From Phytophthora quininea (Eukaryota; Oomycota; Peronosporomycetes; Peronosporales; Peronosporaceae), in the NCBI GenBank assembly GCA_011947345.1, contig JAAVTG010000020.1, forward strand, positions 1-38,468: a DNA stretch of 38,468 nt, given 5' to 3'. This document shows, piece by piece, positions 30,211 through 38,468 of this stretch. A program made the position numbers and the translations under genes. The notes beneath the pieces are model-generated. The model was not told the origin of the DNA. It ran no database searches and worked only from the letters and a program-made list of their open reading frames with translations. Positions within the stretch are counted from its first letter, which is position 1. Every line of letters starts with the position of its first letter.

Positions 30211-31184
30211 CTACCGGTGCGATCTTAAGCGAGGGTCGTCCCATGTCGTGACGCGGTTGATATGGTCGATAAAGAACACTCGGCCTTTTGCGTCCGTTTT
30301 CTCTTCCCAGCCGAGCGGGAGCGATTTCATTGCTGGTTTGTCGTTAGATCCAGTTGGGGATGTTTCAGCTGTAGCATCTTGTTTCTGCTGGCTGATGTAC
30401 CGCAGAAGAGCGTCGCAGTAGAGGTCACGAGCTTCTTGGTTGGAAAAATCCAACCTCGCGGTAGACTTCCATGGCATTGACTCGAGCTCGTTACGAGGAG
30501 TCTCAGAAGGCATTCTTGCGGCCATTGTCAAAATGTTTGGCGGTTTGGGTCTGATAAAAAACATCAGCGCGTCAGTCAAGTTTGCTCTATCGAGATCGAC
30601 TCGGTACTTACGAGCGAATGCGAATGGTAGTGCCTGGAGATATTTGCTGCGTCTTGGGGTGCATTGCGGGGAAATTTGTTGTCACCGTGGTGGCATGTAG
30701 TCGAGCGCTCTCCTGTACAATATAAACTATTAGTTAAACATGTTGACAAGCTTTTTCTTGTGCACCGTACTCCATTGTGATAGTCGGTAATTCGGCGATT
30801 CATGTTAGCGACTCGAACTTCGTGTGCAGCTCGTTCCTCACGCATACGCCTAGCAAACTTGCTCAGTGCCTCACTCCGTCTCCTGACAATACAAATAGGG
30901 AAGCGAATAAGTATTTTGTCGGAACATTGCACTACGATTCAGCAAAGCTTACGTTGGGCTGCCATCTTGCACTTCATCCTCTGGTAGTCCATCGTATTCG
31001 AGCTTGGTAAGTCTCCTTGTCAACGATGCGTTCAATAACTCTTACCTTTCTCGCCGCAATCTACTCCTGAAGGCGTGTGAGCCACGACATGCTTGAAACG
31101 ACGCAGTTCCGCTTGGGTTTGAAAGCGGCCGCCAGCATTTCGCTCGTCAAACGAGCAGAAGCCCGCGTGCGATGCACGATTCAT
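30211..31184 (-). CDS. WW-domain protein
   Basis: A C-terminal WW domain is clear: [20 protein letters not shown], then VTTWDDPRL, with 21 residues between the two Trp and Pro three residues after the second. WW domains bind Pro-rich ligands. The supported exons are 30550-30211, 30712-30612, 30882-30771 and one ending at 30953, with introns of 58-70 nt. Upstream, 31184-31046 ([19 protein letters not shown]) is a plausible first exon. The joint between it and the 30953-31006 exon does not keep frame as written, either because a base is missing or because the acceptor is elsewhere. The middle has a basic helix ([18 protein letters not shown]). It is a short protein (about 230 residues) with no HECT or other enzymatic domain, so its role is probably adaptor-like. 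Confidence 0.65.
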
Positions 31185-31387
31185 GATTCAGGAGATGGAA
31201 ACTAACAGTGATCGAGTAGACTCGGCACGCTAGTTACCACTGACCTCGATACCTCTCCAGGATAAGATCACTGCTATCGGCATCTTGTACAAAATCGACA
31301 TCATCTTCTGACCAAAAATAATGGCAATGACAGGAAGTCCTGCTTGATGGCACAAACTACCGACTTGATCCGTGAACGCGTCACTTG

Positions 31388-32346
31388 ATGCTGCGTCGCC
31401 GTATGTGCGAACATAAAGTGCAGGATGTTTCGCTGAGTATTAATGCTCCATTCGATCAAGGACTGTACACGTCGGAGTACATGCTGCCTGATCCACCAGC
31501 CAAGAACTTTCGCGATGGGGACGAGGCCTGGACACGATTCCTAGCTGCTCGACCTCTGCTGTACCTTCCTGGTCGGTCTCCTGTCACGGAGGAGGATCCG
31601 CACGATAAGCGACGAAGGCTTTGGACACATCAGCAACTCCAGGCCTTTGGAGATGTGGTCGATCAACGAACCCGAATCCAACTTCGACTTCAAGAACGCA
31701 CCTTGCGGCGGTGGCATAGCTCTGCCATCAACATACAGCGAGTTTTTCGTGGCACGCAGGGCAGAATGACCGTTTTGAGGATTCGACAAGAGAAGTTCGA
31801 GCACGCAGCTACGCTGGAGCGAGCATTGGCGCTTGCTCGTCTCGAAAAAAGCAGAATAAAGCTGCTGCAGCGATCCAACGAGTGTGCAAATTGCATCGCA
31901 AGCGCGTCATACTTGCCGAACAAGCTGCTCTTGTGATCCAGCGAGCTGATAAGCTCTTCATGCACCGACTACGACGATGGCGAGCAAAGATCGCAATCCA
32001 ACGCGCAGGTCGCTGTTTCTTGTGGAGATTGCGTTGGCAGCGACACCGAACACTCGTGACGAAGATGCTAGCCGCGGCAGCAAGACGTCAGCAACTTGAA
32101 GTGGCTGCTGCAGATTTTCAAAGAGCACACGAAGCTGTCCTTCTTCAACGCCAAGCGGATACGTGGGCTGCTCATCCAGAGCGGATGCAAATGCTGCTGC
32201 GAGTGCGTCGACGAAAGCAGATGCTACGAAATGCGGGAATTGGCATGTTTCCTCCTCTCCACCTGCCAGCAAAACAGCTTCAAGGCGCAAAGAATACAAA
32301 TCAAACCTGGAAGCAAAGAAATCAACAGCTGCCCCCGTTAGAATAA
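31388..32346 (+). CDS. IQ-motif protein, calmodulin-binding type
   Basis: Several IQ-like helices are visible: SSAINIQRVFRGTQGRM, AAAIQRVCKLHRKRV, AALVIQRADKLFMHRLRR and KIAIQRAGRCFLWRLRW, at about 25-residue spacing, as in proteins that bind calmodulin or myosin-type light chains. The N-terminal 100 residues have no recognised domain (FRDGDEAWTRFLAARPLLYL). The frame breaks in the AAAAAA run at 31845-31850; allowing one more base gives exactly 320 codons. An earlier start at 31347 (MAQTTDLIRERVT) would join in frame if another base is missing at the TT before 31388, giving 333 residues. It has no motor domain, so it is an IQ-repeat scaffold, possibly cytoskeletal or ciliary (inferred). Confidence 0.7.
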
Positions 32347-32430
32347 GTAAACGTTATCATGGTACCTGTTGCTCTTGCTACAGCGAATTCGCCGAAATCA
32401 ACACCCCCACTCATCAAACGCACACCCGCC

Positions 32431-33607
32431 TTAGCGATTCTCCGTAGCCCACGCCATCTCTTGGAGCTCATGTGAAATTCGAGAGGTTACTTCTTGAAGA
32501 GGGCTCGCTGTTTTCATGTGTTCGTTCACGAGCACCCCGAAACTACTTCCCACGACACCAGCCACTCCCGGAGGAAGCTGGTTCCGGTAGATTAGCCAGA
32601 AACATTTCAGTTGCCTGGCGAAGCTCGCCAGATCACTAAAGTGTTCCCTTTCACTGCCAGAGTTGATTTGATGGCCGTTTACTAGCGCGCCCAATCCAGC
32701 ACAAAAGTCATCTACTTCGTCCAGCATCTCGTTGCTCAGCTCCGCGAGCTTAACCCCTTGTTCACAGGCTTCCATCTTCACATCCAAAAACAAATTACAT
32801 GAAGTTATCCCCATCACCAGCTTCACAAGTGCACCGAAAAACGTGTGGCGAGCTGTCATTTCTAGCTTCTTCCTCTTGGATGATGCTGAAGCGTCTCGGT
32901 CTTGCTGGAATTGCTGAATCAGCGGGCGCATCTTGATGTGAGCGATCTTGATAAGGCGCACTCCCCGCTCTCCCGGCCCAAGATCTAGTTCTCCAAGTTC
33001 TTGCTCACAGTCTGCCAGTGCATCCAGCCATTCACCTTCAGCATGCTTGCACCGGTCATCAATTTCCTGAATGCTTTTATCCAGGCGAGCAATTTCTCGA
33101 TCACACGCAGCAAGCAGCGACTCGAGTCGCGCCATGGTCCTGTAAACGGCACTCTGCCTGCCTTCCCCGTAGCCATCACGTCGATCAGCAGCCGTCTCCA
33201 CTTGTTCATCTCGCTCAACAGTCCCTTTGTGCCGCCAGTGAGATCCACTTGCTGCTTCAACTTCCTTGTGTGACTTGTCACTGGCGCGAGACTCAGCACC
33301 TCGCACAGCACCAAAGCCAGCGCTTCACTGGATCGGCGGCATCGCTTCATCACAGCAGCAATCTCCATGAACTCTCCTAGCGCATTGCAAGCCTCTAAAA
33401 GAGCGCTATGGACGCTCGACGACATGGAAATGTGCATCTCCTTCAGCAGACTCGTGACCTCTGCCCCTACGTCCAGCAGGTCTCGGTCCTTGGCGAGCGA
33501 CAGCAGCCGCGTCACTACCTTCGGCCATTCCAGAGGGCTCTGCGGGGCTCGTCCGCGTTGACGTCGCTCTCGTCGCTGCTGATCTCGATGACCTCAGGCT
33601 CCGTCAT
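32431..33607 (-). CDS. Coiled-coil protein with an N-terminal SUMO-interacting-like motif
   Basis: I do not recognise the family. The start at 33607 gives MTEPEVIEISSDESDV, where VIEI followed by acidic/Ser residues resembles a SUMO-interacting motif. The body is helical: LLEACNALGEFMEIAAVMKR, then LESLLAACDREIARLDKSI, a likely coiled coil, then a second helical part (LAELSNEMLDEVDDFCAGLG). Two -1 breaks lie at GGGG 33544-33547 and CCCC 33165-33168 (plus strand). Allowing one base at each gives exactly 393 codons in a single exon. It is convergent with the IQ-motif gene, about 85 bp from its stop. Confidence 0.6.
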
Positions 33608-33670
33608 GCTCAGGTGGTCTCCAAATGTCAAGTTGAAGTCTCCCTTGATTTTGATTGGCTGAAAGTGATA

Positions 33671-33785
33671 ACTACCTGGTAGTCGTGAACCGGTCTAATG
33701 ACTTCCTGGTAATTGATGACCGGTCCACGGTCGGACTGATTTCCAGGTAGTCTTCACGGACCGGTCCAAAATCTACCTGGTAGTC
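33671..33785 (+). repeat. Degenerate array of CCTGGTAGT / ACCGGTC repeats
   Basis: Four copies of a CCTGGTAGT-like word (33674, 33704, 33742, 33775) alternate with three copies of ACCGGTC (near 33688, 33718, 33759), giving units of about 30-37 bp. ACCGGTC and GGACCGGTCC are palindromic. The array sits about 600 bp upstream of the PNUTS-like gene and 65 bp upstream of the divergent coiled-coil gene. Confidence 0.6.
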
Positions 33786-34373
33786 AAAAAGTGTGAGCGC
33801 AGAGAAACCACCCACAAAAATCAAGAAGGAGCGAACGGTGGAAGCGCAGGAAGGGGTTCCGTGTCTAAGTAAAGCTCCCCCTCGTCGTCGCCAACGCCCT
33901 GAGCGTCCGTTTTCCCTTGCCTTCCGCGCTCCCTTCGACCGTCCCCGAAGGAGAAGAAGCGTCAGATCCGTCTGCTGTCTCGAGAGCGGCTCGTTGCTTT
34001 CATTCCGTCCAGGGAGCCAGAGTGTTTGTCACCTCGCTTCCTCCCCCCTCATCTGTTCGGCTAAAGACGGCCACAGAACGCTGCACAACTCATTGTAAGG
34101 TAAATGTTCTCGTCTAGTTACGTGCATAAAGGCACTAGAAGACACCCCAACGCCCTCGCATTTTTTGCCTCTCCCCGCCTCGTAGTAGCCTACGTAGGCT
34201 ATGTAGTGGAGGCTGTCGACTGTATTAGAGCTGGCTGTGATGGAGACTCGCCGGGGTCTCTGGAGCTGCACTCGTGACACAACGGGAAGAGATGGTGAAG
34301 CTTGGGAGGGCTAATGGAGGTGGCTGTGACGCTGGCGCAGAGGACTCACTGGACTGCTCTCTCGATGTGTTAG
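33786..34373. other. Upstream region of the PNUTS-like gene
   Basis: A plus-strand frame (33793-34098) is open but Pro/Arg/Ser-rich with no ATG and no domain; I do not support it as a gene. The region is pyrimidine-rich around 33870-34050 and includes CTTTCATTCCGTCC near 33999, which resembles an initiator but lies 370 nt from the ATG. Confidence 0.4.
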
Positions 34374-36868
34374 ATGAACGTCAATATGGAGCGGAACGTC
34401 TTCCAGAACATGCTGGAGAGCCCGCAGTTCGACATGCCTGCCAAGGAGTCGACGTTCGCGTTCCAAGGATGGCTCCGCATGTGGCTATGAGCGAGCCGAT
34501 GCAGTTCAAGCCGGAGCAGCCACTGCAACAAGCGCTGCCAAAGCTGCCAAACCAACCGGTGCGTGTGTGGAGTTTAGTGGTTATGCTGCTTTCAAGCGAC
34601 TAACTGTGCTGCTATTCTCTTGTTGCTGCTGCAGGTCCCGAACGTGCTTGAGAACATGATGAGCCGCAGCGACTCGGCCAAGCTGACGCCGTCCAGTACA
34701 GAGGCGTCGTTGCTATCTCTTGTGGACGGCGAGCTGCGTGTATCGTCGATGTCGAACCTGCCAACGTTCCTCAAGATCCTGCCGCGCTGCCAAACCGAGC
34801 CCGAGAAAACCTTGGCGTTGGTGGTGCTGCGTGCGACTTCAACTGCCAAGGACGCCAAGCTTGCCCATGCTTGCGCTGGTACCTTTGAAAAGAGTGGCGG
34901 TCTGCGGCTTGCTCGCGCCTGGGTGGACAATGCCGTCTCCTGGCAACAAAATGATCTGCTGGTTTTACTCTTAGAAGTGCTGCAAACGCTACCGTTGCAA
35001 TTAACTAGTATTACGGAAGCACGTATCAATGAGCCTATCGTCAAGTTGAAAAAGAACGCTCGTGAAGAGCGTGTCAAGCGAGCTGCTCAGGATCTCCTCA
35101 AGTTTTGGAGGAGTAAGTTCACGGAGAAGGAGAAGCCGGCTGCAGCAGCAGCATCGTCGTCAAAGAGCAAGGACCACAGCTCTTCAAGCAAATCGTCTCC
35201 ATCCTCTGCTGCGGCTTCCTCGAAGACTACAACGTCCTCTTCAGCGAGTGCTAGCTCGTCACACCCCGTGAAGGAGCCAAAGGTTTTGAAGAAACGTACA
35301 ATCAAGAGGTTAGAGCGACTTCCTTTTGGAGGTGGCAACGCTGTCTCCAAGTCTAGCGACCTGATTGGGAGTCTGATGCAGCGAAAGTCTGCGAAGGACG
35401 CAGCGGCGGCTAATGCAGTGGCCGAGAAGAAGAAGAAAAGGCATTCCTCGTCATCTAGCAGTAGTAGCAGCAGCAATGTGACTGATGTGATGAGGACGAG
35501 AAATCATCAAGCAGTGCTAGTGCTATCGAAAGCTCTGTCACTGCGACCAACAGTGCCGATGATACGGCGTTGCCCATGGCCCTGCCAACAATCCAGAGCT
35601 TTAAAGCTTCTGCTAGTGCGACGAAAAGCGAGCGCAAGCGCATTCGATGGGCAGATGAAAGCGGCGAGGAGCTCGTGAAGGTCAAGTTGATTGAGTCATG
35701 GCGAGATCTGGTGCCTTACGACCCGCGTCACGATGACCAAAGCTTCAAAGATGCCAAACTTCGCGAACATGCCAACGAACGGCATGCGATTCTTTCACAG
35801 CACCACAAGGTGCCTCCCGCTGTGGCAGCCGCCACGGCACGGGAATGGACGACACCCGCGTTTATTCGTCTTCCGGAAGCTGTGGCGACTCGCATCACTA
35901 ACCAAACGAGCACCACCGAGATGCGTGCGCAGGATGACCGCATGCGTCACGAAGTTGAGTATGAGGTGCTAGCAGGTGAGGTTCCGACACCGAGCCCGAA
36001 GGAATGGGAACGAGTGAACGAGCCTCACCGCGGTGCTCCTTCGAGATCCCGCTGTCCGACATGGCTGAGGCTGCCCCCGTTGCTGCAACTTCAGCTCCTA
36101 TGATGGCCCCTCCGGCGAGCGCTCCACCGGCAAACAATTACGGCTACAACCAAGCCCCAGCCGGCTATAATCAACGAGGTTTCCATGGGCAGTACGGCGA
36201 ACCCGATGCGGAGCGGAAACTCCGCGCCGCATTGGGTCCGCTGCAAGAGAACACGATCGCGATGCTGCTCGCCAACCAAGACGTCGTGCCGCAGGTACTC
36301 GATGAGGCACAGCGCTACGGCAACCGCATCTCGGACGGCCGTGTGCACGAAATCGTGGAGCAGCACCGTCGCGCTCGCTTTCAGGGAGCCCCCAACACTG
36401 GCATGCAACAACCGCCTGCATATAGTTCTTATGGTAGTCAGCAGCAATACGGTGGCGACATGGGCCCTGCTCCGGGCTTCGACCGCCAATACCAACAGTA
36501 CCCGCCCCAGCAAGGAGCTGGTGGTCCGCCCTTTATGCCGGGTAAGCGGAAGGCCGATGCCATGGGTCCGCCGCCGCAGAACGGTCCAATGGCCGACCCG
36601 CAGGCGTTCAAGCGGCAGCAAAAGAAGAGTCGAGGTGGTGTCTTGCCCTGCCGGTATTTTGCCTCGCCGGTGGGGTGCAAGCACGGCGCCAACTGCCACT
36701 ACGCCCATGTGCCGGCCCCTGGAAATGGCCCGGAGCTTATTTATAACAACAACAACGGCCCCATGCTGGCCGGCCCCGGTCGAGGTGGCCCCGTTGATCG
36801 ATATGGCCCCGTGGGGCGCTCCCATGATGCACGGAGGCCCGCAAGGCCACATGCGGGGAGGACGGTGA
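34374..36868 (+). CDS. PPP1R10: PNUTS-like nuclear PP1-targeting protein (TFIIS-N, RIRW, CCCH zinc finger)
   Basis: The layout matches PNUTS, which holds protein phosphatase 1 at RNA polymerase II for termination. Exons are 34374-34558 and 34635-36868, with a 76 nt intron. In order: a short N-terminal part; a TFIIS N-terminal (LW-type) domain (MSNLPTFLKILPRCQTEPEK, NDLLVLLLEVLQTLPLQLTS, VKRAAQDLLKFWRSKF); a long Ser/Lys linker; a PP1-docking RVxF-type motif (SERKRIRWADESGEELVKVK); an acidic/His-rich middle; a Gln/Pro/Tyr-rich region; and a single CCCH finger CRYFASPVGCKHGANCHYAH. The end is Gly/Arg-rich (HMRGGR). Breaks lie near 34478, 35484, 36034 and 36813. The first three are -1; the last needs one base fewer or two more. 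The alternative end in the other frame (stop near 36988) has no RGG-like tail. Confidence 0.75.
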
Positions 36869-37373
36869 AAGTCGATCAAAAAGTGCAATCCCAGTCGACT
36901 CACTTGTCTCGATGTCTCGATCTCCACGATGTGGGCGGACAAGAAGCCAGCCAAGCAGTCCCTGTTAGCAAGCCCAATGCGTTCAAGTGAATACACACAA
37001 GACTCTTTACGACACTCTTCCTCGGTCGCTGTAGCAGACGCAGTCGACGCAGCTTAGTACTACCTCTCAATACATTTTGCAACGTTCACACTTGTCTTTC
37101 TTGGCACATCTTCATGCTCAAGCAAGGAGATCGTAGTGATCGAACACAAGGTAAAGAATGTGGAGTTGGTTTGCCAATTGAGCATTGTATTATTGCCTTT
37201 GTGTCCTGTTTTGGTCATTCAGACCCACGCCGCCACCGACCGCTTCCGCGGTGCGACGACGTCGCGGGGAACAACACGCGTGATGCAGAGGGCGAGGTGC
37301 TCCAGCAGCCGTCCACCTTTCGTCAGGCGAGACGAGCTCCCGAAGCAACTAACCGCCAGCGCACGGAAGCAGC
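36869..37373. other. Intergenic region between convergent PNUTS-like and eS6 genes
   Basis: No gene is supported. The open frames here are not recognisable. It should hold the two 3' UTRs; an ATACATTTTGCAACG-like A/T stretch near 37070 could serve polyadenylation, but I see no AATAAA. Confidence 0.45.
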
Positions 37374-38209
37374 TTACGCCTTGACCGACGAGGCCTTGCG
37401 GCTGCTGCGACGCTTGGCGATCTCGCTGGCACGACGCTCCTTCTGCTCCTTCACGCGCTGCAGTGCCATAAGGCGACAAAGGAGCAGGACCGACCCGGAG
37501 TTCGCACATGCACACAGTCAGTATTATCCTCACAAACTCAGAGCAATAAATCAAGATAACGCACCTGGGCGTGGAGACGGTTGTACTCGGCGGCCTCGCG
37601 CTGCACCTTCTCGCGCTGCTGCACCTTCTTGAGGGCGATCTGGCGCTTGTGGTGGAGCATGCGCGGGGTCACAAGACGCTGGATCTTGGGGGCCTTGTCG
37701 TTCTTCTTGCCCGTCTTGGACTCGAACTTGCGGCGGATGACGAACTTGCGCACGTCGTCCTCCTTGGTCAGGTTGAACAGCTTGCGGATGTTCGAGGCGC
37801 GCTTGGGGCCGAGACGGCGCGGGATCTGCACGTCCGTCAGGCCGGGCACGTCGGCGTCGCCGGCCTTGACGACCACCAGGTTGAGCACCGAGAGGTCGGG
37901 GCCAACGATGCAGCCGCGCACCGACTTGCGCTTGCGCTCGCCCTTGCGGCGCGGGCGGTAGCACGACTTGCCCTTGGAGAGCAGCAGGCGGGCGCGGCCG
38001 TTGGACAGCACGCCCTGCTTCATGGGGAAGCCCTGCTTGTCGTTACCGCCCGACACGCGGAAGACGAAGCCCTTGAACTCGTCGCCGAGCACGTCGCCCT
38101 CGACCTCCTGCGAGATGCGCTTGTCGTAGAAGGCGCGGAGCTTGTGCTCGTCGTCGATCTCGAGCACCTTCTGGGCGCCCGTCAGCGGGTTGGCGATGTT
38201 GAGCTTCAT
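37374..38209 (-). CDS. RPS6: 40S ribosomal protein S6 (eS6)
   Basis: It is a structural protein of the small ribosomal subunit and a classic S6-kinase substrate. Exon 1 is 38209-37565 and exon 2 is 37457-37374, with a 107 nt intron, the longest in the window. The start [20 protein letters not shown] is diagnostic; [35 protein letters not shown] and [20 protein letters not shown] are the conserved core. Exon 2 supplies the basic phospho-tail ([18 protein letters not shown]). The length is 242 residues, normal for the family, with no frame break. The GC-rich, biased codon use fits high expression. The 259 bp upstream to the window edge holds its promoter; no initiator of the GCTCATT type was found there. 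Confidence 0.97.
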
Positions 38210-38468
38210 GGTGGAGAAATCTGCACGGTAGGAGGAGGCACCATTAGCATCTAGACACGATCAAGCCTACACAGCCAGCCAGCTCTGCGCACCTCACAAG
38301 ACAATAAGGACAATGCCAATTTTTTGACGCGCCGCGCAAAAGCTCCGGCAAGCACCAACCACCAACCGCGCGGTTGCCGGCCAACCAAAGCAACCGTAGA
38401 ATAATGTCAGTCGAGCTTGGAAACGCCCGCATCAGACGATTTGTATGGCATGCACAACTTGGCTACTT

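Noticed and set aside
33793..34098. Pro/Arg-rich plus-strand frame before the PNUTS-like gene
   Set aside because: It lacks an ATG start and has low-complexity content typical of a pyrimidine-rich upstream region.
38244..38432. Minus-strand frame upstream of eS6
   Set aside because: It is short, has no recognisable content, and lies in the promoter of a highly expressed gene.

Overview
The window looks like nuclear DNA of an oomycete, most likely Phytophthora or a close relative. Genes are dense and lie on both strands. Introns are few and short (about 58-107 nt) with GT..AG ends. Several genes have a GCTCATT-type initiator of the Phytophthora kind just upstream. A chromodomain Ty3/gypsy retrotransposon, small secreted proteins and a decayed RXLR-like effector relic fit the same assignment. 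All family calls are from reading the translations; no search was run.

Left gene block (1-8025): the 5' part of branched-chain 2-oxoacid dehydrogenase E2 (minus), xylulokinase (plus), the E1-beta subunit of the same dehydrogenase (plus), a small unknown protein (plus), and a seven-exon gene (minus) for a DENN-domain protein with a PDZ-like domain between uDENN and cDENN.

Accessory island (8506-20191): a large inverted repeat. Each arm carries a glycine-rich secreted protein gene and a small Gly/Tyr/Cys-rich secreted protein gene. In the left arm a 5.3 kb Ty3/gypsy chromovirus (9862-15157, identical 290 bp LTRs, 5 bp target duplication) has split the glycine-rich gene. The right arm keeps the empty site, but its small-protein gene carries a nonsense codon and a frameshift. 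The 1.9 kb spacer holds the 3' end of a dead LINE. A degenerate RXLR-like effector relic lies just outside the right arm.

Right gene block (20889-38209): a large coiled-coil protein ending in a CaaX box (minus); a calcineurin-like phosphoesterase fold protein lacking most metal ligands (plus, divergent); a PPM/PP2C phosphatase (plus); an NSUN2-type RNA m5C methyltransferase (plus); a zinc-finger-like protein (plus); a WW-domain protein (minus); an IQ-motif protein (plus); a coiled-coil protein (minus); a PNUTS-like PP1 scaffold with TFIIS-N, RIRW and CCCH zinc finger (plus); and ribosomal protein eS6 (minus).

A caution applies to the whole window. Many otherwise coherent genes contain -1 frame breaks that one extra base would repair, usually in a short homopolymer. 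The exon lengths become exact multiples of three when those bases are allowed for. I read most of these as missing bases in the source assembly, not as gene death. The exception is lesions supported independently, such as the nonsense codon in the right arm.
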